Source: JAVDCA01 sp035293985
GTDB lineage: Bacteria; Pseudomonadota; Alphaproteobacteria; Rhizobiales; Xanthobacteraceae
Length of the DNA: 64,000 bases
Assembly (NCBI GenBank): GCA_035293985.1
Contig: DATGLS010000036.1
Span: 1 to 64,000, forward strand
Direction of reading: 5' to 3'
A program made the position numbers and the translations under genes. Below the pieces are notes generated by a model. The model was not told the origin of the DNA. It was given only the letters and a program-made list of their open reading frames with translations, and did no database searches. Shown here piece by piece: positions 23,845-32,651 of this stretch. Within the stretch, counting starts at the first letter, position 1. Every line of letters starts with the position of its first letter.

Positions 23845-26211
23845 TCAGGCGCGCCGTTCGCTCGTCGCTTGATGGATCGCACGCCATACCCGTTCGGATG
23901 TGGCGGGCATCTCCACATGGGTGACGCCCAACTCCGACAACGCATCCGTGATGGCGCTGACGACGACGGCAAGCGCCGGCGTCGTGCCGCCTTCGCCGCC
24001 GCCGCGCACGCCGAGCCGGTTGGTCGGCGTCGGCACTTCCATGATCTCCGACCTGATCGACGGAAGGTGGCACGCCCGCGGCATCGCGTAATCCATCAGC
24101 GAGCCGGCCAGCATCTGGCCACTGTCCGCATCGTAGTAGGCGTGCTCCATAAGAGCCTGTCCGTAGCCCTGCGCCACCGCGCCGTGGGTCTGGCCGTGCA
24201 GGATCAGCGGATTGATCGCGCGCCCGACATCGTCCACGGCAACGATCGCCACGACCTCGACGCTGCCGGTGTCGGGATCGACCTCGACCTCGCAGGCTTG
24301 TGCGCCGTAGGGATATCCGGGCACCTGCATCTTATCAGTGCAAGCGCCGAACAGCGGACCGCGCAGATCCTCGGGCAGAGCCTCGTCATGCTCCGCCGCG
24401 CGCGCGACATCGAAGATGCCCATGCGGCGATCGGTGCCCTTGATGACGAAGCTTCCTGCCGAGAACTCGATGTCGTCGGCCGCCGATTCCATCAAATGGC
24501 TCGCGATGCGGCGGCCGCGCTCGATGATCACGTCGGTGGCCTTGCCCATGACGATGCCCGCCATGCGCATCGAGCGGGCGGAGTGCGAGCCGCCGCCTTC
24601 CTTCACCACGGCGGTGTCGCCGTAGATGAGCTTGATCTGTCCGAAGCGCACGCCCAGCCACTCGGCGACGCATTGGGCGAAGCTCGTCTCGTGCCCCTGC
24701 CCGCTCGGCGTCGTGCCGATCACCACGTCGATCGTCTCGTTGCCGCGGACGGTGATTTCCGCACGCTCGACCGGGAAGCCGCTGGTCACCTCGATATAGT
24801 TGGCAAAGCCGAAGCCGCGCAGGCGCCCGCGCTTTTTGGCCTCCCGACGCCGCTTGGGAAAACCGTGCCAATCGGCGAGCGCCAGCGCCTTGTCCATCGC
24901 CTGCGCGAACTCGCCGCTGTCATACGTCAATCCGAGCGGCGTGCGGAACGGCATGGCGCGCGACGGGATGAGGTTGCGGCGGCGCAAATCGAGCCGGTCG
25001 AATCCATGCTCTCGTGCGGCGCGGTCGATCAGCCGCTCCATGATGAACATGGCTTCCGGCCGGCCGGCGCTGCGATAGGGCGCGGTCGGCGACGTGTTGC
25101 TCACCACTGCGAGGCTCTCGACGTGGATGGCCGGAATTTTGTAGACGCTGTTGAGCAGCTCCGACGTCTTGTTGAGCGGCACATAGGTGACCACATAGGC
25201 GCCGACATTGCTGATCAGTCGGCCGCGCAGCCCGAGGAAGTTGCCGCGGCGGTCGAGGGCGAGCTCCGCCTCCGCCACGAGGTCGCGCCCCTGGTAATCC
25301 GCCAGCAGGCCCTCGCTGCGCGTCGCCTGCCAGCGTACCGGCCGACCGAGCCGTCGCGACGCCCAGGCGACGATGCCGTATTCCGGATAGAACCAGTTGC
25401 GGGTGCCGAAGTTGCCGCCGACGTCGCGCGTGATGACGCGGATGCTGGTCGGCGCGGCCGCCAGCACCAGGGCGAGGTCGCGCTTGAGGCGGACGGAATT
25501 GTCGCCGCCGCAATACATCGTGTAAGTCCCGCCCGCCGGCTCGTAGTGGCAGACCGCGCTGCGGGTCTCCATCATCACGCCGGTGACCCGGTTGATCGTG
25601 GTGGAGAACGTCACGACGTGATCGGCCGCCGCGAAGGCCGCATCGGTGGCGGCGCGATCGCCGAACTCGGCGTCGATGCAGACGTTGGTCGGCGCGTCTT
25701 CCCACACGCGCGGCGCGCCGCCTTCGACCGCGGCCCGCGTTGCGGTCACCGCCGGCAGGACCTCGTACTCGACCGCAACCCGCTCGGCGGCGTCCAATGC
25801 CGCATTCAGGTTCTCGCCGATCACCGCCGCCACGGCGTCGCCGACGAAGCGCACCTTGCCGCCGGCGAGCAGCGGGATCGGCGTGATACGGCGATCCGAG
25901 CCGTCGCGGTTGTTGAGCGGGACGTCGACCAGACCCGGAATACGGGCATTGCTCGGGATGGTGCCGATGCCGTCGGCCTCGAGCTCCGCGGCGGTGAGCA
26001 CGTCGACGACCCCGGGCGCCCCCTTGGCTTGCTTGGCGTCGATCGTCCTGATGCGGGCATGCGCGTGCGGCGAACGAACGATGACCGCATGGAGCTGCCC
26101 GGGCAGAAATACGTCGCTCGTGTAGTTGCCGGCGCCGACGACCAGTCGCCGGTCTTCCTTGCGCCGCACCGGCGCGCCGATCTTTCCCTCGGCGACTGAC
26201 ACAGTGTCCAT
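23845..26211 (-). CDS. Molybdenum hydroxylase large subunit (xanthine dehydrogenase/CoxL family)
   Basis: A 788-residue molybdopterin-cytosine-dinucleotide-type large subunit. It begins VAEGKIGAPVRRKEDRRLV and has the N-terminal a/b hammerhead domain (GAGNYTSDVFLPGQLHAVIVRSPHAHARI in parts), DVGGNFGTRNWFYPE, and near the C-terminus VRGGGEGGTTPAL, with the expected catalytic Glu at about 740. The CoxL-specific AYRCSFR loop is absent (here SPTAPYRSAGRPEA), so it is not a CO dehydrogenase. Medium FAD and small 2Fe-2S subunits normally accompany such proteins, but neither is seen in the window. Together with UbiD and a Bug protein it probably acts on an aromatic or heterocyclic carboxylate. Confidence 0.9.
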   Translation of the reverse strand: MDTVSVAEGKIGAPVRRKEDRRLVVGAGNYTSDVFLPGQLHAVIVRSPHAHARIRTIDAKQAKGAPGVVDVLTAAELEADGIGTIPSNARIPGLVDVPLNNRDGSDRRITPIPLLAGGKVRFVGDAVAAVIGENLNAALDAAERVAVEYEVLPAVTATRAAVEGGAPRVWEDAPTNVCIDAEFGDRAATDAAFAAADHVVTFSTTINRVTGVMMETRSAVCHYEPAGGTYTMYCGGDNSVRLKRDLALVLAAAPTSIRVITRDVGGNFGTRNWFYPEYGIVAWASRRLGRPVRWQATRSEGLLADYQGRDLVAEAELALDRRGNFLGLRGRLISNVGAYVVTYVPLNKTSELLNSVYKIPAIHVESLAVVSNTSPTAPYRSAGRPEAMFIMERLIDRAAREHGFDRLDLRRRNLIPSRAMPFRTPLGLTYDSGEFAQAMDKALALADWHGFPKRRREAKKRGRLRGFGFANYIEVTSGFPVERAEITVRGNETIDVVIGTTPSGQGHETSFAQCVAEWLGVRFGQIKLIYGDTAVVKEGGGSHSARSMRMAGIVMGKATDVIIERGRRIASHLMESAADDIEFSAGSFVIKGTDRRMGIFDVARAAEHDEALPEDLRGPLFGACTDKMQVPGYPYGAQACEVEVDPDTGSVEVVAIVAVDDVGRAINPLILHGQTHGAVAQGYGQALMEHAYYDADSGQMLAGSLMDYAMPRACHLPSIRSEIMEVPTPTNRLGVRGGGEGGTTPALAVVVSAITDALSELGVTHVEMPATSERVWRAIHQATSERRA

Positions 26212-26265
26212 TATCGTACGTCTTTCCGCACCCTTGGTCGCGTCGCGCGGCGAGACAATGCCGAG

Positions 26266-27246
26266 CTAATCCAATTTGATTCCCGCCGCCTTGACCACCT
26301 TGCCCCATTTTTCGACGTCCTCGGCGACGAACTTGGCGAGCTCGGCCGGGGTGCTCACGAAAGGCTCGCTGCCGAGATCCGCCATCTTCGATCGGATGGT
26401 CGTGTCGGCGAGCACCGCATTGATCTCGCGGTTGAGCCGCACAACGATCTCGGCGGGCGTGTTCTTCGGCGCGCCGATCCCGAGCCAACCGATGACCTCA
26501 TAGCGCGGAACGGTCTCGGCGATCGGCGGCACCTCGGGCAAGGTGGGAACGCGGGCGAGCGACGACACCCCGAGCGCGCGGATATCGCCTGATTTGATCA
26601 AGGGCCGCGACGTGCCGACGGTATCGAAACCCGCCTGCACGTCGCCGGCCGTCAAGGCGGCGAGCGATGCGGGCGAGCCGCGATAGGGCACGTGCAATGC
26701 ATCGATGCCGGCGGCGGTCTTGAACAGCTCACCGGCCAGATGCGTCAGATTGCCCGTTCCGTTCGACGCCAGGTTGACCTTGCCCGGATTGGCTTTCGCG
26801 TAGGCGATGAATTCTGCAACCGTCTTCACCGGCATCTTGGGATTGACCAGCAGCACGAACGTGTCGCGGTCGAGGGTCGCGACCGGAACGATGTCCTTGA
26901 TCAGATTGACCGGATTGCTCGGATAGAGCGACACGTTGACGGCGTGCGGCGAGGCCATGAGAAGGAGCGTCTGCCCGTCGGCCGGCGCCCGGGCGACGGC
27001 CTGCAGCGCGAGATTTCCGCCGGCACCGGGGCGGTTGTCGATGATGATCGGCTGTCCCAGGCGCGGCGACAGCGCGCCGCCGATGAGGCGGCCCATGAGA
27101 TCGGGCACCGCACCGGGTGGAAGGAAGACGACGAGCGATATGGGGCGCGACGGATAGCTTTGCGCCCATCCCGGGCTCGACAGGGCCGGAACGGCGGCGG
27201 CGGCGCCGATGCTCATCTGAATGAATTTGCGGCGTTCAAGATTCAT
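26266..27246 (-). CDS. Tripartite tricarboxylate (Bug/TctC) substrate-binding protein
   Basis: A 326-residue periplasmic binding protein. It has a Tat-like or Sec signal (RRKFIQMSIGAAAAVPALSSPGWAQ), then YPSRPISLVVFLPPGA, IIIDNRPGAGGNLALQAVA, LASNGTGNLTHLAGELF and HVPYRGSPASLAAL, all diagnostic of Bug receptors. The ATG at 27246 follows GGAGGAAG. No TctA/TctB membrane genes are adjacent, which is usual for orphan Bug proteins. As the first gene of the minus-strand block it likely senses or imports the substrate used by the molybdenum hydroxylase and UbiD. Confidence 0.92.
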   Translation of the reverse strand: MNLERRKFIQMSIGAAAAVPALSSPGWAQSYPSRPISLVVFLPPGAVPDLMGRLIGGALSPRLGQPIIIDNRPGAGGNLALQAVARAPADGQTLLLMASPHAVNVSLYPSNPVNLIKDIVPVATLDRDTFVLLVNPKMPVKTVAEFIAYAKANPGKVNLASNGTGNLTHLAGELFKTAAGIDALHVPYRGSPASLAALTAGDVQAGFDTVGTSRPLIKSGDIRALGVSSLARVPTLPEVPPIAETVPRYEVIGWLGIGAPKNTPAEIVVRLNREINAVLADTTIRSKMADLGSEPFVSTPAELAKFVAEDVEKWGKVVKAAGIKLD

Positions 27247-27517
27247 GGATACTTCCTCCCATTCAACGCGCCGAGTGCTCTTCGAGCGGTTGGTCTCCGG
27301 CTGCCGTGCGGGCCTCCCGATCTGGTCAGGCGTTTTCCCGACAGAATTGCTCACGCATCGGCGATGGTTGCAACGGTGATGTCGAAGGAAACATCGCTCG
27401 GCCATCACCCGCGAGGCTAGTCCGCAGCATGTCCGGCCAAGGTCCTCGTGGCCCTGCCATGCCGGGCTCGCATGGATGGAGGGGGCGCCGATCTCCCGCC
27501 GACTGATATGAGACGCC

Positions 27518-28954
27518 ATGGATACGCCCATCGCTGCCCCGCCTGAAGTCCGCACGGCCGACGGCTTTCTCACTCCGCGCGAGGAGACGAGGCCCGCTCA
27601 CCGCGGCTGGATCTTCGCGATCGTCGCTCTCGCGTTGTTGATGATGTCGATCGATTCGACCATCGTGGCAACCGCTTTGCATTCCCTGCGGCGCGAGTTG
27701 CACACGTCGATCGACTGGGCCGGCTGGACCATGACGGCCTACGCGCTCGGTTTCGTGGTGATCCTGCCGATCACCGGCAAACTCAGCGAGCAATACGGCT
27801 GCCGCAGGGTCTTTCTCGGTTCCGTCGCCGCCTTCACGCTGGCGTCGCTCGCCTGCGGGCTCGCCGACAACATCTACGTGCTCGTGGCGTTGCGCGCCGT
27901 GCAGGCCGCCGGGGGTGCCGGCTTCACGCCCTCGGCCACCGAGATCATCGTCGATCACTTCGGCAACGCGCGCGATCGCGCCGTGAGCCTGTTCGGCAGC
28001 ATCTTCTCCATCGGCATGATGATCGGGCCCATCTTCGGGGGGGTGTTCGTGTCGTATTGGACCTGGCGCGGCATCTTTCTGGTCAACGTGCCGATCGGGA
28101 TCGTCGTGATCGCGCTGGCGCTGCGCTACATCCCGCCGGATCGATCGCGGCGCGGCGAAAGCCGCGCCGGCATGGATGCCACCGGCATGGTGCTGCTCGG
28201 CGGCGGCCTCCTCGCCGGCATGCTCGCCGTCAGCCACCTCGCCGAACGCGATGCACGCGCGTTATCGCCGGCGTTCCTGATCCCGCTCGCCATCTCGGCC
28301 GTCGCCCTGTGGCTGTTCTTTCGCCACATCAACCGCAGGGCGGACCCATTCATTCCGCCGCACCTGATCGCCGGGCCGGGCTTCGGCACGGTCAATCTGA
28401 TCAACGGCGTCTTCGGCGGCGTCACCTCGGGCGTGGTCGCGCTCATCCCGCTCTACGCCAGCAACCGTTACGGCATCAACGCGCTCGGCTCCGGCACCCT
28501 GCTCATCGCCCAAGGGGCCGCCGCCATCGTTTTCTCGATCGCCGGCGCATTCGCCTTGCGGCGCACCGGCTACCGGCTGCCGATGTACGTCGGGGGCGTC
28601 ATCATTGCGGCCGGGATGCTGCTGCTGGCGCTCGATCCGCCCGCCGGCATCCCGCCCTATGCGTGGCTCGCGGGCTCCGCCTTCCTGGTCGGCGTCGGCC
28701 GCGGCGCCAACAATCCGGCCAGCCGCAACGCCGGCCTGCAACTGGCGCCCGCGCACTCCTCGATCCTTGCCGCGCTGAGGACGATGTCGATGTCGATCGG
28801 ATCCATCATCACGATCTCGATCGTCACGGCGATTCTCGCCGGCTCGCATGACCCCGGCCGGACGCAAGCATGGCTGTTCGCGGCCGCCGGCGCGCTGCTC
28901 GTCGTCGCGCTTCCGTTGATCGCCCGTGTGCCGGAGCACCGCGGGTCGTGGTAG
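27518..28954 (+). CDS. MFS transporter, DHA2 (EmrB/QacA) type
   Basis: A 478-residue multi-TM transporter. The signature region is IFAIVALALLMMSIDSTIVATALHSL (with the DST-IV-AL motif of DHA2 exporters), then GWTMTAYALGFVVILPITGKLSEQYGCRRVF (motif A) and GGAGFTPSATEIIVDHF. Hydrophobicity suggests about 14 TM helices. The ATG at 27518 is the only good start. It is divergent from the Bug gene with 271 bases between them. It may export aromatic compounds or drugs; the substrate cannot be read from sequence. An 8-bp perfect hairpin follows the stop. Confidence 0.9.
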   Translation: MDTPIAAPPEVRTADGFLTPREETRPAHRGWIFAIVALALLMMSIDSTIVATALHSLRRELHTSIDWAGWTMTAYALGFVVILPITGKLSEQYGCRRVFLGSVAAFTLASLACGLADNIYVLVALRAVQAAGGAGFTPSATEIIVDHFGNARDRAVSLFGSIFSIGMMIGPIFGGVFVSYWTWRGIFLVNVPIGIVVIALALRYIPPDRSRRGESRAGMDATGMVLLGGGLLAGMLAVSHLAERDARALSPAFLIPLAISAVALWLFFRHINRRADPFIPPHLIAGPGFGTVNLINGVFGGVTSGVVALIPLYASNRYGINALGSGTLLIAQGAAAIVFSIAGAFALRRTGYRLPMYVGGVIIAAGMLLLALDPPAGIPPYAWLAGSAFLVGVGRGANNPASRNAGLQLAPAHSSILAALRTMSMSIGSIITISIVTAILAGSHDPGRTQAWLFAAAGALLVVALPLIARVPEHRGSW

Positions 28955-28957
28955 CTC

Positions 28958-28977
28958 CCGTCGCGGATGCGCGACGG
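28958..28977 (+). terminator. Perfect hairpin after MFS gene
   Basis: CCGTCGCG and CGCGACGG pair perfectly around a GATG loop, starting four bases after the stop codon. There is no T-run, so it may be a processing or weak termination structure between convergent genes. Confidence 0.4.
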
Positions 28978-29025
28978 CGCAGACGCGAGAGGGCCCGCGG
29001 CTGCGGACGAATGTCGCCGCAAGCG

Positions 29026-30246
29026 TCAGCGGCTCGCGTCCGCGATCCGATACACCCCGCGCTCGAACGTGTCGTACACCCCGAGCGCCCGCTTATCGGC
29101 GAAGGGCAGGAACTGCATCATGATCACGCCGGTGACGCCGCGCGCAGGGTCGAGCCAGTAGTAGGTGTTGTTGATGCCGCCCCAGCTCAGGCTGCCGGCG
29201 GAGCGCTTGCCGGCGACCGCATCGGCCGTGATGAGGAAGCCGAGACCCCATTTGTCGCGGCCGTCGGCGATGAAGGAGAAATCCTCGCTGCGGTCCGCCA
29301 TCGCCGACTTGAGCGCCGGCACGCCGACCGTGCCGATGTGATTTTGCCCCATCGCGGTCACGCTCTGGGCGGAGAGCACGCGGGCCCCGTCGAGCTCGCC
29401 GCCGTTGAGGAACATGCGGGTGAAGCGGATGTAGTCCGCCGCGGTCGACGTGAGCCCGCCGCCGCCGATCGGCGTGAAGCCCGCGGTCGGCGGCTGCGCC
29501 GCGTCCTTCGCGAGGCTGCCGTCCGGCAGGCGCCGGTTGACGGTGACGAGGCGCGCTTCCTTCGCTTTCGGCACGAAGTAGAACGTGTCGGGCATGCCGA
29601 GGGGCATGAAGATCTTCTGGTGGAAATAGTCCTCGAGCGGCTGGCCGGAGACTTTCTCCACCAGCCGGCCGAGCCAGTCGACGCTCGTGCCGTAATGCCA
29701 GCGCGTGCCCGGCTCGAACAGCAGCGGGCCGACCGGATAGCTCTCGCCCGGCTTCGGCTTGAAATCGCGCAGGATGTCGCTGGTGAACGGGTAACCGAGC
29801 CCGGACGTGTGGGTGAAGAGATGCTGCACCGTGACGGGCGTCGTCACCGGCTTGAGCCGATAAGCGCCGGTGGCGTGATCGAACGACTCGAACATCTGCA
29901 GCTTGGCGAAGTCCGGAAAATATTTGGCGACGGGATCATCGAGCTTGAAGCGTCCCTGCTCGATCAGCTGCATCGCGGCCGTCGAGGTCACGGCCTTGGT
30001 CATCGAGGCGATGCGAAAGAGCGAATCCATCTTGAGCGGCGCGGCCGCGCCGATGTCGGCGACGCCGAACGCGCCCTGATAGATGACGCCCTTGGCGTTG
30101 GCCGCCATGACGACGACGCCGGCCGCGTCCTTGCGATCGACCGCGTGCTGCAGGTCACTGTCGAGGGATTTTGGTTGCTGTGCCCGCGCGATCATCGGGA
30201 AGGCCGCTGCACCGCCGAGCAATGTCATGAACTCGCGCCGTCTCAT
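29026..30246 (-). CDS. Serine hydrolase (beta-lactamase/class C-like)
   Basis: A 406-residue secreted hydrolase. The N-terminus MRRREFMTLLGGAAAFPMIARAQ is a Tat-type signal. The catalytic SxxK is SMTK (S81-K84), and the second motif is YGTS at 185-188, more like EstB-type esterases than true beta-lactamases (YxN). LFTHTSGLGY is a common family block. It probably cleaves an ester or peptide in the periplasm, and resistance function is not indicated. It lies 82 bases upstream of the hpnK stop on the same strand, but is not an obvious hopanoid gene. Confidence 0.87.
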   Translation of the reverse strand: MRRREFMTLLGGAAAFPMIARAQQPKSLDSDLQHAVDRKDAAGVVVMAANAKGVIYQGAFGVADIGAAAPLKMDSLFRIASMTKAVTSTAAMQLIEQGRFKLDDPVAKYFPDFAKLQMFESFDHATGAYRLKPVTTPVTVQHLFTHTSGLGYPFTSDILRDFKPKPGESYPVGPLLFEPGTRWHYGTSVDWLGRLVEKVSGQPLEDYFHQKIFMPLGMPDTFYFVPKAKEARLVTVNRRLPDGSLAKDAAQPPTAGFTPIGGGGLTSTAADYIRFTRMFLNGGELDGARVLSAQSVTAMGQNHIGTVGVPALKSAMADRSEDFSFIADGRDKWGLGFLITADAVAGKRSAGSLSWGGINNTYYWLDPARGVTGVIMMQFLPFADKRALGVYDTFERGVYRIADASR

Positions 30247-30328
30247 GGTGGTGATCCCCGGATTGACGCGGAAAGGCTACGTCAACTTCCGGTGCGCGCA
30301 AAGACCTCCGCAATTGGGACTTGTCCCA

Positions 30329-31171
30329 TCAGGCGTCGGTAAATCCGCCGCGAAGATAGCCGGCTTCGCGCACTGCCGCGACACACGCCGGATCGGTGAG
30401 CGCCGCAAGCTCGTCGGTATAGCAATAACCCGGCGCGTGCCCGGGGAATGTGGTGGCGGCCGCCGGATGGGTATAGATCTCGATCACCCCGGGAGGCAGG
30501 CGCCGCAACAGGTTGGCAATTCTCTCTCGCGTCATCGCGCCCGACCAGGCGAGCCCGAATACCGCATCCGGCGCCGCCATCCCGGCGCGCCGCGCTTGTC
30601 CGCGCAAGATGCGGGTCCAATGCCCCAGCAGTAACGCGGACAGGCCAGCCGCCGCGGGCTCGATCCCACGGATGATCGCGACCGGCTCGGTGGGCACGCG
30701 GATCGCGCGCGCCCCGAATTTTTGCCCGAGCGCGATCGCGGCGGCGCCGATCATCGGATGCAGGTGGAAATGCTTGTGCGCGTTGACGTGGTCGAGCGGC
30801 AGCCCGGTCGCGCGAAACGCCAGAAACTGCGCCGCGATCTCGGCGATCATCTGGCGGCGGACCCGCGGCTTGAACGCGACGTCGAAGCCGAGCCGCGACA
30901 TGTCGGTGCGGAAACGGCCATCGCTCGCGACCAGGTCGGGGATGCGCTCCGGGGGCGACGCCGGCGTCGCTTCGACGAGCACCAAGTGCAGCCCGACCCG
31001 CAGGCTCGGCATCGCGCGCGCCCGGCGCACCGCATCGGCCGCGCCCGGGCTCGCCACCATGAGGCTCGCCGCCGACAGAATGCCGGTGCGATGCGCGATC
31101 TCGACCGCCTCGTTGACCTCGGGGGCGAGGCCGAAGTCGTCCGCCGTGACGATCAGGCGGTTGCGGCTCAG
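30329..31171 (-). CDS. hpnK: Hopanoid N-deacetylase HpnK (YdjC-like)
   Basis: HpnK deacetylates the GlcNAc that HpnI attaches to bacteriohopanetetrol. The 280-residue product has LIVTADDFGLAPEVNEAV (metal Asp pair), LRVGLHLVLVEA, and LPLDHVNAHKHFHLHP (His ligands), then IEIYTHPAAAT. No ATG, GTG or TTG exists in frame before the conserved N-terminus; the only suitably placed codon is CTG at 31171-31169, overlapping the hpnJ TGA as CTGA. This gives a start of MSRNRLIVTADDFG, matching family length. All other overlaps in these operons have the same NTGA form. A sequencing error at that base is the alternative. Confidence 0.88.
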   Translation of the reverse strand: MSRNRLIVTADDFGLAPEVNEAVEIAHRTGILSAASLMVASPGAADAVRRARAMPSLRVGLHLVLVEATPASPPERIPDLVASDGRFRTDMSRLGFDVAFKPRVRRQMIAEIAAQFLAFRATGLPLDHVNAHKHFHLHPMIGAAAIALGQKFGARAIRVPTEPVAIIRGIEPAAAGLSALLLGHWTRILRGQARRAGMAAPDAVFGLAWSGAMTRERIANLLRRLPPGVIEIYTHPAAATTFPGHAPGYCYTDELAALTDPACVAAVREAGYLRGGFTDA

Positions 31172-32595
31172 TGCGCCGGCTCCCGGTGCGCGCGCAGGAA
31201 CGCGAAGAACTCGACGCCCTCGCGCAGGCGGCGCTTCATCATCTGCGGGCTCCTGATCATCTCGCCGACGATGGCGGCGATCTTGGGCGCGCGGAAATAG
31301 AAGCGCTTGTAGAAGTCCTCGACCGAATGGAAGATCTCGGTGTGGCTCAGGTGCGGATAGTGCAGCGGCGCGATCTGCACGCCCTTCTCGTCGATCAGCT
31401 CGGCGTTCTCGGCGTCGAGCCAGCCGTTCTCGACCGCCTGCCGGTAGAGGAACGTGCCGGGGTAAGGCGCGGCGAGCGACACCTGGATGGTGTGCGGGTT
31501 GATCTCGGTCGCGAAGCGGATGGTCTCCTCGATGGTCTCCTTGGTCTCGCCCGGCAGGCCGAGGATGAAGGTGCCGTGGATCGCGATGCCGAGCTCGTGG
31601 CAGTCCTTGGTGAAGCGCCTGGCGACGTCGACCAGCATGCCCTTCTTGATGTTGTGCAGGATCTTCTGGTTGCCGGACTCGTAGCCGACGAGGAGCAGCC
31701 GCAGGCCGTTGTCGCGCATCACCTTGAGCGTCTCGCGCCGCACATTGGCCTTGGCGTTGCATGACCAGGTGACGCCGAGCTTGCCGAGCTCGTGGGCGAT
31801 GGCCTCGGTGCGGGAGACGTCGTCCGTGAAGGTGTCGTCGTCGAAGAAGAATTCCTGCACCTGCGGGAACGCCGCCTTGGCGTAGCGGATCTCGTCGATC
31901 ACGTTGCCGACGCTGCGGGTGCGGTAGCGATGGCCGCCGACGGTCTGCGGCCACAGGCAGAAGGTGCAGCGCGATTTGCAGCCGCGGCCGGTGTAGAACG
32001 AGACGTAGGGGTGCTTCAGGTAGCCGATGAAATACTTCTCGATCGTGAGGTCGCGCCGGTAGACCTCGGTCACGAACGGCAGCGCGTCCATGTTCTCGAG
32101 GATGGCGCGCTCCTTGTTGTGCACGATCGCGCCCTGGGCGTTGCGGAACGACAGCCCGTCGATCGCGCCCCAGTCGCGGCCCTCGGCCAGCTCCTTGACG
32201 GTGAAATCGAACTCGTTGCGGGCGACGAAGTCGATCACGTCTGAATATTTCAGGCTCTCGTCCGGCTGCACCGCGACCTTGGCGCCGACGAAGCCGGCCT
32301 TGAGGCGCGGATTGGCCGACTTGAGCGCCTCGATCGCCTTCACGTCGTCGCCGAACGAAGGCGACGACGTGTGCAGCACGGCGAGATCGTAGTCGCCGAC
32401 TTGCTTGAGGATCTCCGGCATGCGGATGCCGTGCGGGATCGAGTCGATCAGCTTGGAATCCGGCACCATGGCGGCCGCCTGGGCGAGCCAGGTCGGATAC
32501 CAGAACGACTTGATCTCGCGGCGCGCCTGGTAGCGCGAGCCGGCGCCGCCGTCGAAGCCGTCATAGGACGGCGCCTGCAGAAAGAGCGTACGCAT
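31168..32595 (-). CDS. hpnJ: Hopanoid radical SAM enzyme HpnJ
   Basis: HpnJ is a B12-binding-type radical SAM enzyme that converts the glucosaminyl group on bacteriohopanetetrol to a cyclitol ether by ring contraction. The 475-residue protein has an N-terminal cobalamin-binding-like region (about 1-140, MRTLFLQAPSYDGFDGG). The radical SAM motif CxxxCxxC sits at C206, C210 and C213. Later blocks include EFFFDDDTFTDD and FILGLPGETKETIEETI. The ATG at 32595 follows GAGGTG; the GTG six bases earlier is less likely. Its stop overlaps the CTG start of hpnK. Confidence 0.95.
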   Translation of the reverse strand: MRTLFLQAPSYDGFDGGAGSRYQARREIKSFWYPTWLAQAAAMVPDSKLIDSIPHGIRMPEILKQVGDYDLAVLHTSSPSFGDDVKAIEALKSANPRLKAGFVGAKVAVQPDESLKYSDVIDFVARNEFDFTVKELAEGRDWGAIDGLSFRNAQGAIVHNKERAILENMDALPFVTEVYRRDLTIEKYFIGYLKHPYVSFYTGRGCKSRCTFCLWPQTVGGHRYRTRSVGNVIDEIRYAKAAFPQVQEFFFDDDTFTDDVSRTEAIAHELGKLGVTWSCNAKANVRRETLKVMRDNGLRLLLVGYESGNQKILHNIKKGMLVDVARRFTKDCHELGIAIHGTFILGLPGETKETIEETIRFATEINPHTIQVSLAAPYPGTFLYRQAVENGWLDAENAELIDEKGVQIAPLHYPHLSHTEIFHSVEDFYKRFYFRAPKIAAIVGEMIRSPQMMKRRLREGVEFFAFLRAHREPAH

Positions 32596-32651
32596 CAGCA
32601 CCTCAGCCGAATTTCTCGATCCGCTTGAATCGGATCATTCAGTTGGATGGT

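Noticed and set aside
23356..26199. A 947-codon plus-strand open frame
   Set aside because: It is antisense to the molybdenum hydroxylase gene, and its translation is Arg/His/Asp-rich shadow sequence without domains.
29026..30246. Beta-lactamase resistance gene
   Set aside because: SMTK is present, but the second motif is YGTS rather than YxN, and the context is not a resistance locus; an esterase or peptidase is more likely.
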